A DNA stretch of 40,973 nucleotides from Isosphaeraceae bacterium (GTDB taxonomy: Bacteria; Planctomycetota; Planctomycetia; Isosphaerales; Isosphaeraceae): contig JANXSX010000171.1 of the NCBI GenBank assembly GCA_025356475.1, positions 1 through 40,973 of the forward strand. The letters run 5' to 3'. Both the position numbers and the translations under genes were made by a program. Below, piece after piece: positions 9,224 to 17,401 of the stretch (the first letter of the stretch is position 1; each line of letters opens with the position of its first letter). The notes under the pieces are model-generated. The model saw only the letters and a program-made list of their open reading frames with translations. It was not told the origin of the DNA and ran no database searches.

Positions 9224-9622
9224 ATGTCTGCGGGATCTCCTTACAAACGACGACGGCCTTCGCTGTTGCGAAACCTGTGGGTTTACCGCAGGCTCGTTCT
9301 GGCGGCGATTGTCCTTGGCCTCGTTCTCTGGTTCACCAAGACCAACAGCACCGAGGTCCTGGTCTACTTTCCGTTCGGACTGGGCAGCGTCTCCAGTACA
9401 ACCGGGATGATCATTCTGGCCAGCACATTCGCTGGTGCCGTTGTCGGTTCGTTGGTCACAGCGGTCGTCATGTCTCTGCTCCTCGCCAACCGGCGAGGGC
9501 AGACAGACTCGCATGAGTTGGCCAAGCCGGCCACCTCTGGAACGGGTTTGGAGGACGATCTTCCACCTTCGGATTACGCGGTGAAGACGCCCGATGGGCT
9601 CTCGCCTCGGAACTGGTCTTAG
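9224..9622 (+). CDS. LapA-like two-helix inner membrane protein
   Basis: This 132-aa protein has a basic N-terminus (KRRRPSLLRN, YRR) and two hydrophobic helices at about residues 23-38 and 60-85. Between them is the short N-S-T-E-V-L-V-Y-F-P-F-G segment, resembling the DUF1049/LapA pattern in which a short beta-like hairpin separates two helices. The C-terminal tail is polar and acidic. LapA/YciS proteins act with LapB in envelope lipopolysaccharide control in proteobacteria; the role here is unknown. The ATG at 9224 has AGGGAG five bases upstream and is preferred to an ATG at 9119, which would add an Arg-rich extension. It sits 42 bases ahead of a lipoprotein gene. Confidence 0.7.
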   Translation: MSAGSPYKRRRPSLLRNLWVYRRLVLAAIVLGLVLWFTKTNSTEVLVYFPFGLGSVSSTTGMIILASTFAGAVVGSLVTAVVMSLLLANRRGQTDSHELAKPATSGTGLEDDLPPSDYAVKTPDGLSPRNWS

Positions 9623-9664
9623 TCCTGTGAAGTGGCTTGAGTTGGCCTGAGAAGAGGTTCTGCC

Positions 9665-10204
9665 ATGTCGCCCAGCCGCCCGATCCTTATCGCGATCACG
9701 ATAGGCCTCACCCTGGCCGTATCCGGCTGCGCTAAGCAAGGACCATTTGCACAGCGACAGAACAACCTCACTGCGCTCAAGTCGAGTGTTGGCTTGCTCG
9801 AAAATCAGAACGGTCAGCTCAAGACCAAGGTTGCCGAACTTTCTCAGGATAACCGTCGCTTGGAAGACCGGCTCGTCCAAGAAGAAGCCTCAAACGGCGA
9901 CCTCGCCGCTCGACTCGACGATGCGCGAAATGTCATGGCTCAACGCACACAGAGTCGCAACAGCTTCAGTGCCGATGACGAGCCGATTACAAAACCTGTC
10001 CGACGACCTGCTCCCAAGTCCGCCCGACGTCCTCCTGCAGCCCGGATTCCCAGCTCGAATGAAGAATCCGCGAGCTTTGAGACCGATCCGATCGAGTTGC
10101 CCAAGCCCCGCACTCGAACGGATGGTGCCCAGTCGTACCGTGATGATTCGAGCTGGCTCCCGATCGCTCAAGGAACTAGCGAGCCGAAGTACCGCCTGAA
10201 GTAG
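9665..10204 (+). CDS. Coiled-coil lipoprotein, 179 aa
   Basis: The signal sequence ends in a lipobox LAVSGC near residue 21. The mature protein starts with a heptad-rich coiled coil (about residues 34-90, rich in Leu, Gln, Lys and Glu). A Pro/Arg/Ser-rich disordered region (about 105-155) and a short polar tail follow. An AGAAGAGG-type binding site precedes the ATG. No catalytic domain is visible, so a structural or scaffolding role at a membrane is the most that can be inferred. Its last 29 bases overlap the convergent coaX gene. It could be cotranscribed with the LapA-like gene upstream. Confidence 0.78.
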   Translation: MSPSRPILIAITIGLTLAVSGCAKQGPFAQRQNNLTALKSSVGLLENQNGQLKTKVAELSQDNRRLEDRLVQEEASNGDLAARLDDARNVMAQRTQSRNSFSADDEPITKPVRRPAPKSARRPPAARIPSSNEESASFETDPIELPKPRTRTDGAQSYRDDSSWLPIAQGTSEPKYRLK

Positions 10205-10928
10205 CGCCTAACAGGCCGTAGAGCACCAGGTGATCGACGCGTGAAAACTCACTGGGCCAGCGAATCCAGGGCATGATCAGGCCGGCATCCCCTCCGGTCA
10301 AGACCAGCCAGGGTTCTAAACCGAGTCCTTCTGCCTGTCGGCGTATCAGCTCATTGATAGCGCCGACGACTCCCCAGAAGAGCCCCGCAGCGATGGCCGG
10401 CTCGGTGGAATGCCCCCAAGCGCGAGGCACGTCTCGGGGTAAGACCAGCGGAAGTTGAGCTGTTTGGAGGTGTAAAGCTCGAGCGGCAAGCCCTAGCCCG
10501 ACTGCAATGGCTCCACCATCCCAGATCGAATTGGTGTCAATTCGCTCAACCGTGATGGCTGTGCCACAGGAGACGACAATGCCCGGCTTCCCTGGGTTGA
10601 GCTCGATTGCTCGTCTCACGGCAAGGGCTCGATCAACACCCGTCCGGTCGGGGTATTCGAGGTGATGAGGTACATCGACGTCGGCGGCTGAGCGATACCA
10701 ATCGACGGAAGAGACTCCCCGCCTCGCGAGGAAGTTTGCCAGGTGCTCGGCGAGAGGTGGATTGACCGAGGCGACCGACCAGGGGAGCCCGTCCATCTCG
10801 GCGTGCCAGGCAGAATCCCACTCTCGCTCATCCGTGAGAGAGAGCGCAACAACTTCGTCGAGCACGCCGCCATCGACCCGACTCCACTTGAGCCGGGAAT
10901 TGCCAAGGTCGGCGAGCATTCGAGGCAT
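10176..10928 (-). CDS. coaX: Type III pantothenate kinase
   Basis: This 250-aa enzyme catalyses the first step of coenzyme A synthesis, the ATP- and monovalent-cation-dependent phosphorylation of pantothenate. Family marks are the phosphate-binding ADLGNSRLKW near the N-terminus, the pantothenate-binding PDRTGVDRALAV (about residues 95-105), the VVSCGTAITVE motif (about 118-128) and the GGAIAVGLGL segment. The length is typical. The ATG at 10928 lies three bases after the obgE stop, so it is the last gene of rpmA-obgE-coaX. Its 3' end overlaps the convergent lipoprotein by 29 bases. Confidence 0.9.
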   Translation of the reverse strand: MPRMLADLGNSRLKWSRVDGGVLDEVVALSLTDEREWDSAWHAEMDGLPWSVASVNPPLAEHLANFLARRGVSSVDWYRSAADVDVPHHLEYPDRTGVDRALAVRRAIELNPGKPGIVVSCGTAITVERIDTNSIWDGGAIAVGLGLAARALHLQTAQLPLVLPRDVPRAWGHSTEPAIAAGLFWGVVGAINELIRRQAEGLGLEPWLVLTGGDAGLIMPWIRWPSEFSRVDHLVLYGLLGATSGGTSAR

Positions 10929-10931
10929 TGT

Positions 10932-11972
10932 TCAGGCCTCGACCGCGACCTGGATCGGTGTCGACGCGGGAACATCCTCAGTTTGGGGAAGCTGATGGAG
11001 CAATTCCGCCACCCGATGAATCAGGGCCGGAATCCCTTTTCCTGTCACAGCGGAGATCGCCATCGGCTCACGACACAGCTCGTGTTTGATCTGCTCCATA
11101 GCTTCGAGAGACCCGGTAACGTCGAGCTTGGTGATGACCAGAAGCTCAGGCCGACGTGCCAATTCTGGGCTATAGAGTTCCAGTTCGTGTCGGATCGTCC
11201 GGTAGTTCGTCACCGGATCCGACCCGTCAATGGGTGTGGCGTCAACAAGATGTACCAGCAGGCGCGTGCGCTCGACGTGACGAAGGAACTCGTGGCCTAG
11301 CCCGTGGCCCTCGTGGGCTCCTTCAATCAATCCAGGAATATCGGCCACGACGAAGGTGTAATCCCCCGCGTGAACGGTCCCTAGATTCGGAAATTTGGTG
11401 GTGAACGGATAATCGGCGATCTCAGGGTGGGCCCGCGAGATACGCGAGAGCAGGGTCGATTTCCCCGCGTTCGGTAGGCCGACCAAGCCGACATCGGCGA
11501 TAATTTTCAGTTCCAAGCAGATCCAGCGGTCTTCGCCCGGTTGGCCGGGTTCGTGCTGACGCGGTGATCGGTTCGTAGACGACTTGAAGTGGAGATTTCC
11601 GTGGCCCCCTTTACCGCCCCGAGCGATGATCACCTCTTCGTCGGGCTCTTTGAGATCCTTGAGGATGTGGCCCTTGTCACGATCGCGGATGATCGTTCCG
11701 ACGGGTACATCGAGCACCAAAGGCTGGGCGTTTCGCCCATTGCAATCGGAACCCATCCCTCGGGCGCCCGAGTTCGCTCGCCAGTGTTTTTGGTGGGAGA
11801 GGTGGGCCAGATTTGTCAGGCCTTGAACCGCGCGGAGGATAATGTGCCCTCCCGCGCCGCCATCTCCCCCGTTTGGGCCGCCCTTGGGTGCATATTTTTC
11901 ACGGCGGAAGCTCAGGCAGCCATTGCCGCCGTCGCCCCCGCGTACGTAGATTGTGGCCCGATCGACAAACAT
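10932..11972 (-). CDS. obgE: Obg family GTPase
   Basis: This 346-aa essential GTPase functions in late 50S subunit assembly. The glycine-rich Obg fold fills residues 1 to about 157 (RGGDGGNGC, FRREK, GGPNGGDGG, RGGKGGHGN). The G domain follows with G1 GLPNAGKST, G2 around DYPFTT, G3 DIPGLIEGA, G4 TKLD and G5 SAVTGKG. It ends shortly after the G domain, so there is no C-terminal OCT/TGS extension. The ATG at 11972 is preceded by GAGG; a TTG at 11975 is the alternative. It lies 37 bases after rpmA, the conserved gene order. Confidence 0.96.
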   Translation of the reverse strand: MFVDRATIYVRGGDGGNGCLSFRREKYAPKGGPNGGDGGAGGHIILRAVQGLTNLAHLSHQKHWRANSGARGMGSDCNGRNAQPLVLDVPVGTIIRDRDKGHILKDLKEPDEEVIIARGGKGGHGNLHFKSSTNRSPRQHEPGQPGEDRWICLELKIIADVGLVGLPNAGKSTLLSRISRAHPEIADYPFTTKFPNLGTVHAGDYTFVVADIPGLIEGAHEGHGLGHEFLRHVERTRLLVHLVDATPIDGSDPVTNYRTIRHELELYSPELARRPELLVITKLDVTGSLEAMEQIKHELCREPMAISAVTGKGIPALIHRVAELLHQLPQTEDVPASTPIQVAVEA

Positions 11973-12009
11973 CAATTACCTCAAGAGCGAGATGGTCTCG
12001 CCCTTTGCC

Positions 12010-12267
12010 TTAGGCTGTGGCGACCAGTTCATCAACATTAATGCGGCGACCATCCCGATCGAAACGGACGGTCCCTTCGACTAGCGACCAGATCGTGAAG
12101 TCGCGACCCAGACCAACATTCTTGCCCGGGGTCCAGCGGGTTCCGACCTGCCGGCAAATAATCGAGCCCTTCTGGGCGAACTGGCCGCCATAGAGCTTGA
12201 TGCCGCGCATCTTGGGATTCGAATCCCGCCCGTTACGGCTGGAGCCTTGACCTTTTTTATGTGCCAT
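12010..12267 (-). CDS. rpmA: 50S ribosomal protein L27 (bL27)
   Basis: This 85-aa protein matches bL27 throughout: [17 protein letters not shown], then [19 protein letters not shown], the [16 protein letters not shown] segment and a short C-terminal beta region with GRRINV. The unprocessed N-terminus starts directly with MAHKK, so there is no Firmicutes-type cleaved extension. L27 reaches the peptidyl transferase centre. The usual upstream partner rplU (bL21) is missing here; the gene is divergent from queC instead. Confidence 0.96.
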   Translation of the reverse strand: MAHKKGQGSSRNGRDSNPKMRGIKLYGGQFAQKGSIICRQVGTRWTPGKNVGLGRDFTIWSLVEGTVRFDRDGRRINVDELVATA

Positions 12268-12406
12268 GGCGTTGGCTTCCTTCTCTCTCGCGGAATTCGG
12301 ACCTGCGGGCGATCTTGGTATTGTCGGCCCGACCGTGGGAATCCATGATCTTATCGGAAGATCGCACGACCTGACAAGGCCGTTTCGCGTTTGGGAGTGA
12401 TCATCA

Positions 12407-13105
12407 ATGGCGGTACGTCCCCGATCAGTCGTTCTTCTGAGTGGAGGACTCGACTCGACGACGGCGCTCGCTGAAGCCAGGGCGGCCGGTTTCGAGCTCT
12501 ATGCGCTGACGATCTTTTATGGCCAACGACACGTCGTGGAAGCGGTGGCCGCACGGCGAGTGGCCAAGGCGTTCGGAATCGTGCAGCACTCCGAACAGGT
12601 CATTGATCTCCGGGCCTATGGGGGCAGTGCTCTTACTTCGGATCTGGAAGTCCCCAAGGATCGGCCACTCGACCAGATCAGCCACGGCATTCCCGTCACA
12701 TACGTCCCCGCCCGGAACACCGTCTTCTTGTCATTGGCCCTGGCGTGGGCTGAAGTCCTGGGGGCGTTCGATATCTTCGTCGGACTGAACTGTGTCGATT
12801 ATTCGGGGTATCCCGACTGCCGTCCCGAGTTCCTGAAAGCCTTCGAGACGCTGGCCAACCTTGCCACCAAAGCGGGAGTTGAAGGGGCAGGGGCGTTCAA
12901 GGTTCACGCTCCCCTGATCCACTGGACCAAGGAGCAAATCATCCAACGTGGGATCGAACTTGGCGTCGACTATAGCCTAACCCACTCCTGTTACGATCCG
13001 TCCGCCGACGGTGTCTCGTGTGGCAGGTGTGACTCATGCTCGATCCGTCTGGCGGCCTTCAAGTCGCTAGGAATCGAGGATCCAATTCCTTACATGAACG
13101 AATGA
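12407..13105 (+). CDS. queC: 7-cyano-7-deazaguanine synthase
   Basis: This 232-aa enzyme converts 7-carboxy-7-deazaguanine to preQ0 with ATP and ammonia, for queuosine or other deazapurine modifications. The PP-loop SGGLDSTT is at residues 12-19. Further family segments are the FYGQRH block, [13 protein letters not shown] (about 100-112), [17 protein letters not shown] and a zinc site with Cys in HSCYDP and CGRCDSC. The length is standard. The ATG at 12407 is divergent from rpmA. No queD, queE, queF or DNA-deazapurine (dpd) genes lie in the window, and no preQ1 riboswitch was recognised in the 139-base leader. Confidence 0.95.
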   Translation: MAVRPRSVVLLSGGLDSTTALAEARAAGFELYALTIFYGQRHVVEAVAARRVAKAFGIVQHSEQVIDLRAYGGSALTSDLEVPKDRPLDQISHGIPVTYVPARNTVFLSLALAWAEVLGAFDIFVGLNCVDYSGYPDCRPEFLKAFETLANLATKAGVEGAGAFKVHAPLIHWTKEQIIQRGIELGVDYSLTHSCYDPSADGVSCGRCDSCSIRLAAFKSLGIEDPIPYMNE

Positions 13106-13121
13106 ACAAAAGAATCAGTTC

Positions 13122-14243
13122 TCAAAGGCCCAACTCATCAAGAAGGTGCTTCAGGTGGCCTTCGATGATTCGGGCGGTGCGCTGATAATTCTCGCGGTCG
13201 GTGCCGATGGGATCATCAAGATCACCGCCGCTTGGGTCGAGTAGCCTCACACGGTCGGAGACATCTGGGATCTGATCGTAGAGGGCGTCGAGGTGTTCAC
13301 TCGTCATTGCGATGATGAAATCGGCTTGGCGAACGAGTTCGGGGCTAGCCGGACGACTTGCGTGATGCTGAAGTGAACCGCCACGTGATTTGACGACTTC
13401 AACCGCGTGTGAAGCCGCAGGCATGCCCTGCATGGCGCTTACGCCTGCGGATACGATCACATATCCGTTGTCTTCGACCGCTTCGAGTTTGCAACCGACC
13501 CGCTGAGCGATCATCGCCTTGCAAATCGCCTCAGCCATAGGACTCCGGCAAGTGTTGCCTGTGCAGATGAAGAGAACAATCTTGCCTGCCATTTGAGTGA
13601 TCTTCCTTGCGCTCACAACCCCGGTACGGACGATCGAACATCTATCGGCATTCACCTCCACAACAGTTGACATGCCTCCCAAATCGGTTGGGCCATCGTC
13701 GAGCATCATGTTCAGGCCTGGTATTTCACCAAGAGCCAAGGCGGTGGTTGCCGTACCTCGTTGAAGCTCGTCCAAGACTAATGGGCCAGGTAGGAGCCGC
13801 TGAATTTCGCGGACCAGTGGGTCTCGACAACACCTCAGTGCAATCGAGTCGGAGGGAGCAACGAGGGCCCGGACTTCTGGAGGTAACCGGGTTGCCAAAC
13901 CTCGTTGCACGCCTCCACTCAGGATCAAGGTGACGGGACCTGGCCAAACTCGCGAGGCTAGCTTCCGAGCAGTTTCGCCGGCTTCCGGGACCCAATCGGG
14001 CAGCTCGACCGGTCCTCGGATGAACAGCGAAAGGGGCTTTCCCCATGCTCCAGGATGGATGGCCCTGAGACGTTCGACGGCAAGCGGCAAAAGCGCGCTG
14101 GCTGCGATCCCGTACGATGTCTCCGTCGGTAGTCCGACCAACCCGCCCTGGGCCAAACACGCTACCGCACGATGGACGACGTCGCGGGGGTCGTCGGCCC
14201 TCACCATTTCAATCCAATCGGGCGTGTCTGAGGGCTCGGTCAT
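13122..14243 (-). CDS. Fusion of degenerate Sua5/YrdC domain with arginine-phosphatase-like LMW-PTP domain
   Basis: This 373-aa protein has two domains. Residues about 15-215 resemble Sua5/TsaC/YrdC, which makes threonylcarbamoyl-AMP for tRNA t6A: GLPTETSYGIAASAL, KPLSLFI, WPGPVTLILSG, IALRC and STVVEV. However, the usual KxR before KPL is replaced by HPG and the SANxSG motif by LDELQRG, so canonical activity is doubtful. Residues about 220-373 are a low-molecular-weight phosphatase with an intact CTGNTCRSP loop and a DDPIG general-acid motif. The Thr in this loop matches the YwlE protein-arginine phosphatase type rather than the tyrosine type. B. subtilis ywlC and ywlE are near neighbours, so the fusion follows known gene proximity. 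The stop lies 16 bases from the convergent queC stop. Confidence 0.85.
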   Translation of the reverse strand: MTEPSDTPDWIEMVRADDPRDVVHRAVACLAQGGLVGLPTETSYGIAASALLPLAVERLRAIHPGAWGKPLSLFIRGPVELPDWVPEAGETARKLASRVWPGPVTLILSGGVQRGLATRLPPEVRALVAPSDSIALRCCRDPLVREIQRLLPGPLVLDELQRGTATTALALGEIPGLNMMLDDGPTDLGGMSTVVEVNADRCSIVRTGVVSARKITQMAGKIVLFICTGNTCRSPMAEAICKAMIAQRVGCKLEAVEDNGYVIVSAGVSAMQGMPAASHAVEVVKSRGGSLQHHASRPASPELVRQADFIIAMTSEHLDALYDQIPDVSDRVRLLDPSGGDLDDPIGTDRENYQRTARIIEGHLKHLLDELGL

Positions 14244-14313
14244 CGTGTTTGGGCCATCAGGGAAACGGGCCGAAGTTGAGGCCTAGTCACTCTTTCAGTC
14301 TACTCTAAGGTTA

Positions 14314-14334
14314 GTCCTCGTCCAAGCCGAGGAC
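14314..14334 (-). terminator. Hairpin at the 3' end of the DUF493 gene
   Basis: GTCCTCG (14314-14320) and CGAGGAC (14328-14334) form a perfect 7-bp stem with a 7-base loop directly after the minus-strand stop at 14336. The following bases on the minus strand (TAACCTTAG) are only weakly T-rich, so terminator function is tentative. Confidence 0.45.
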
Positions 14335-14335
14335 G

Positions 14336-14629
14336 TCAAAGCAAGTAGGCGAGGCCTCGAACTTCATTTACAGATTTGTAGATATTGCGTACTTGTTGGG
14401 CACTTTGGACATGAACTTGGAGGGTGATCGCCACATGTCGACCGCCAGGCGTTGAGCGAACCTTATGATCGATGGAGCTCTCTGCCAGAAGCTCGGAAAC
14501 GACAGCCGCGAGTACGCGCTCGACAAAATCATCATCCGCAGAACCAATGACTTTGATTTGGTAGCTGCCCGGGAAGCTGTGACTTGACTCAAGCAAGTCG
14601 ATTGCCGTTTGTTCGTGATCCTGATTCAT
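14336..14629 (-). CDS. DUF493 (YbeD-like) protein
   Basis: This 97-aa ferredoxin-like fold protein contains the family pattern YQIKVIGSADDDFVERV and a late QVHVQSAQQVRNIYKSVNEV segment, ending in GLAYLL as DUF493 proteins commonly do. It is probably a small regulatory or ligand-binding protein; YbeD of E. coli has no firmly established function. The ATG at 14629 gives MNQDHEQTAIDLLES and the normal length. An upstream in-frame start at 14671 would add an unrelated tail. It is divergent from the DUF1549 gene, with an AT-rich stretch near 14783-14800 between them. Confidence 0.75.
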   Translation of the reverse strand: MNQDHEQTAIDLLESSHSFPGSYQIKVIGSADDDFVERVLAAVVSELLAESSIDHKVRSTPGGRHVAITLQVHVQSAQQVRNIYKSVNEVRGLAYLL

Positions 14630-14831
14630 GACAAGTCCGTCTTCTGGGGCGTGATGAAGATCATGACACAAGATTCTAGGAGACAGGGCGGGTCGAGCCT
14701 AGTCCATCGACGCAAGAGAAGCCGATCGAAGATCGGGGAAAGATCGTCGATCCTCGTTGACACCGATCCATTCGAGCCGATAGATTTAATAATCATCTTA
14801 CAGGCCATAGCGTCGCTGATGGGGCCACTCC

Positions 14832-17381
14832 ATGCGTCGATCCAGGTCGATCCTGCCTCTCATTCTTCCTCTCATCATGGGCGGCTTCCCGCTTTGGGCC
14901 GGGCAGGTCCGCGTAGGGATCTGGGAGGGGCTTCCCGAGACGTGGGATTGGAGCCGCCCAAGTGCAAATCCAACGGATACTTACGACGCACCTTGCTTTG
15001 GCTTCGTCCAACTCCCGACCCGAATCAATAGCCGTGGGATCGAGGTCGATCGAGTCACGCCGTACGCCATCCAAGCTGGGACGACAGTGGATCTCCCAGC
15101 GGGAACGTATCGGCTGATCCTTCGCGCCAAGGGGGCCGCCCAGGTTCTGGTCGACGGTAAGGTGATCGTTGAGACCCCGCCGATCAGTCCGAACTCTGCG
15201 GGTCATGAGCCAGTCCCCGATCCGACTCCGCCCGAAGACGTTCGCTGGCGTGAGGTTGCGGCTGGTGATCAAGAGCGGATCACAAATTGGGTTTGTGATG
15301 GAAAGACGCACGAGATCGAACTCTGGGCGATACTTGGTGCCAAGAAACTCCGGCCTGAGACGGGTGAACTCTCGGTAAGTATCGTCAAACCCGGAGGCGT
15401 GCCGATCCTGATCGGGGGAAGCGACCAGCAGTCGCTTACCCATGACGGGTGGCCAGCCTATGCCGAGAGCGAACACGCCAGGATCGATAAAATTGACACG
15501 GTTCGCAGACGTCAGGCCCAACACTCTGTGGCGGACGAGTGGCGGATTCGCCACGAGATCGCCCGTGCCGAGGCTTCTCAGACATTTCCGAGCGATGGGG
15601 TGATTTCAAGTCTAGGACTGATCGATCGACGAATTCGGGCGAGCTTGTCCCAACATGGATTGAAGATCAAGCCGGCGATCGACGATGCCGCCTTTCTGAG
15701 ACGGCTCAGTCTCGACACGATCGGGGTACCCCCGACCCCTGAAGAAGTGATCGCATTCGTCGTCGATCAGAGTCCCGACAAGCGGTCGAGGCTGGTCGAT
15801 CGGCGACTGGCAGACCCGCGATGGGCCGATGGTTGGATGGGCTACTGGCAAGATGTTCTTGCCGAGAACCCGGGGATCCTCAAGCCGACACTGAATAATA
15901 CAGGTCCGTTCCGCCGGTTCATGTATCTGGCGTTTCTCGATGGAATGCCGTTCGACCGCTTCGTCACCGAACTCGTTCGGATGGACGGAAGCAAGCTCGG
16001 AGGTGGCCCGGCTGGTTTCGGTATGGCGACCCAAAACGATGCCCCGATGGCGGCCAAAGCACACGTTCTGGCCAAAGCGTTCCTGGCCGCCGACATGAAA
16101 TGTGCCAGATGCCATGATGCTCCAGCCCACCCCTTCGACCAAACCCAGCTCTTCGGGATCGCCGGTCTCCTTGCTGGTAAGGCCCAAGAGATCCCGCTCG
16201 CAAGCACCGTCAAGATGCAACCTGGTGGCCGACAACCGGCCGTCTCCGTGTCGCTTCACGCTGGGGATAAGGTCGAATCTGGCTTCGACCTGGGAGATCT
16301 CGCCCCCACCGATCTGCCTGAGGGAATGCTCCCAGCCGGTGCCTCGTCTCGCGAGCGGTTAGCAGCGCTGATCGTTTCACCTCGTAATCCTCGTTTCGCC
16401 CGGGTAATCGTGAATCGGATCTGGGCTCGCTTCCTGGGAATGGGCTTGGTCGAGCCGGTGGATGATTGGGATGGATCGGCAGGGATGAGCGTCAGTCATC
16501 CCGAGTTGCTTGACGACCTTGCCCGCGAATTTTTGTCGTCAGGATATGATATCAAGCATGTGACACGCCTGATCTTCAACTCGGATATCTATCAGGCAGG
16601 GGCAGTGAATCCGCCTCCACTTGGAGCCTCCGCCGAGGAGCGTCGCTTCGCGGGACCAGTTCGGCGGAGACTCTCCGCAGAACAACTGGTCGATAGTCTG
16701 TTTACTGCGGCAGGTAAGTCGTTCGCTTCGGAGGACCTTTGCGTCGATCCCGAAGGAAGACGTCCATCGACCGAAATGCTCAACCTCGGAGCACCGACTC
16801 GGGCCTGGCAATTTGCTTCGACCGCGAACGAGCGAGATCGGCCTGCTCTCTCTTTGCCGATCACACAAACATTCGTCGACTTGATGCAAACCTTCGGATG
16901 GAGGCCTTCTCGCCAGGACCCGATCACCGTTCGTGAAGAGACGATAACCCCTCTTCAACCCGCTTTGATTGCTAACGGAGTTGTGGCCAACCGGGCGATA
17001 CGTCTCTCGGACGACTCAGCGTTTACCGCGCTCGCAATATGCACAGCGAGTCCCGAGGACCTGATCCGCCAGGTTTATCTCAGGGTGCTCTCGCGGGTGC
17101 CGAACGAAAATGAATTTGTTCGGATGCTCGCACATTTGGATAAGACATTCACCGATCGGATCGTACTAGGGGCACCGCTCAACATGAAGCGTAAGCCGGT
17201 CCGGCGGGTGTCATGGTCGAACCATCTCGATGCCCGAGCCACCGAAATCCAGCTTGTGGAAGAGAAGGAAGCCAGAGCTGGTGATCCACCGACCTATCGA
17301 CTCAAGCCTGAGTTTCGCGAGCGGATGGAAGATATCCTCTGGTCGCTCGTAAATAGTCCTGAGTTTGTCTTCATTCCTTGA
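14832..17381 (+). CDS. DUF1549/DUF1553 domain protein with CxxCH motif (planctomycete cytochrome-like)
   Basis: This 849-aa exported protein starts with a signal peptide (MRRSRSILPLILPLIMGG, cleavage near WAG). The N-terminal part to about residue 250 looks like a beta-rich carbohydrate-binding-like region. DUF1549 follows from about 265 (IDRRIRASL, FLRRLSLDTIGVPPTPEEV, DPRWADGWMGYWQDVLAENPG) and holds a heme-type CARCHDAP motif near residue 423. DUF1553 fills the rest (NPRFARVIVNRIWARFLGMGLVEPVDD, HPELLDDLAREF, RRLSAEQLVDSLF, VYLRVLSRVPNENE, LVNSPEFVF). Such proteins are massively expanded in planctomycetes and usually pair with DUF1501 proteins, as here 20 bases downstream. No substrate is established. 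Confidence 0.92.
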   Translation: MRRSRSILPLILPLIMGGFPLWAGQVRVGIWEGLPETWDWSRPSANPTDTYDAPCFGFVQLPTRINSRGIEVDRVTPYAIQAGTTVDLPAGTYRLILRAKGAAQVLVDGKVIVETPPISPNSAGHEPVPDPTPPEDVRWREVAAGDQERITNWVCDGKTHEIELWAILGAKKLRPETGELSVSIVKPGGVPILIGGSDQQSLTHDGWPAYAESEHARIDKIDTVRRRQAQHSVADEWRIRHEIARAEASQTFPSDGVISSLGLIDRRIRASLSQHGLKIKPAIDDAAFLRRLSLDTIGVPPTPEEVIAFVVDQSPDKRSRLVDRRLADPRWADGWMGYWQDVLAENPGILKPTLNNTGPFRRFMYLAFLDGMPFDRFVTELVRMDGSKLGGGPAGFGMATQNDAPMAAKAHVLAKAFLAADMKCARCHDAPAHPFDQTQLFGIAGLLAGKAQEIPLASTVKMQPGGRQPAVSVSLHAGDKVESGFDLGDLAPTDLPEGMLPAGASSRERLAALIVSPRNPRFARVIVNRIWARFLGMGLVEPVDDWDGSAGMSVSHPELLDDLAREFLSSGYDIKHVTRLIFNSDIYQAGAVNPPPLGASAEERRFAGPVRRRLSAEQLVDSLFTAAGKSFASEDLCVDPEGRRPSTEMLNLGAPTRAWQFASTANERDRPALSLPITQTFVDLMQTFGWRPSRQDPITVREETITPLQPALIANGVVANRAIRLSDDSAFTALAICTASPEDLIRQVYLRVLSRVPNENEFVRMLAHLDKTFTDRIVLGAPLNMKRKPVRRVSWSNHLDARATEIQLVEEKEARAGDPPTYRLKPEFRERMEDILWSLVNSPEFVFIP

Positions 17382-17401
17382 TAGAAATGATTTGAGAACA
17401 C

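Noticed and set aside
8990-9880. 296-codon minus-strand open frame
   Set aside because: It overlaps two better supported + strand genes, has no ribosome binding site and its translation is Arg/Gln-rich low complexity.
12268-12406. Possible preQ1 riboswitch ahead of queC
   Set aside because: No preQ1 aptamer-like stem and A-rich tail could be found in the 139-base leader, and queC of planctomycetes is not known to use one.
14793-15554. 253-codon minus-strand open frame
   Set aside because: It is antisense to the start of the DUF1549/DUF1553 gene, whose signal peptide and motifs are convincing.
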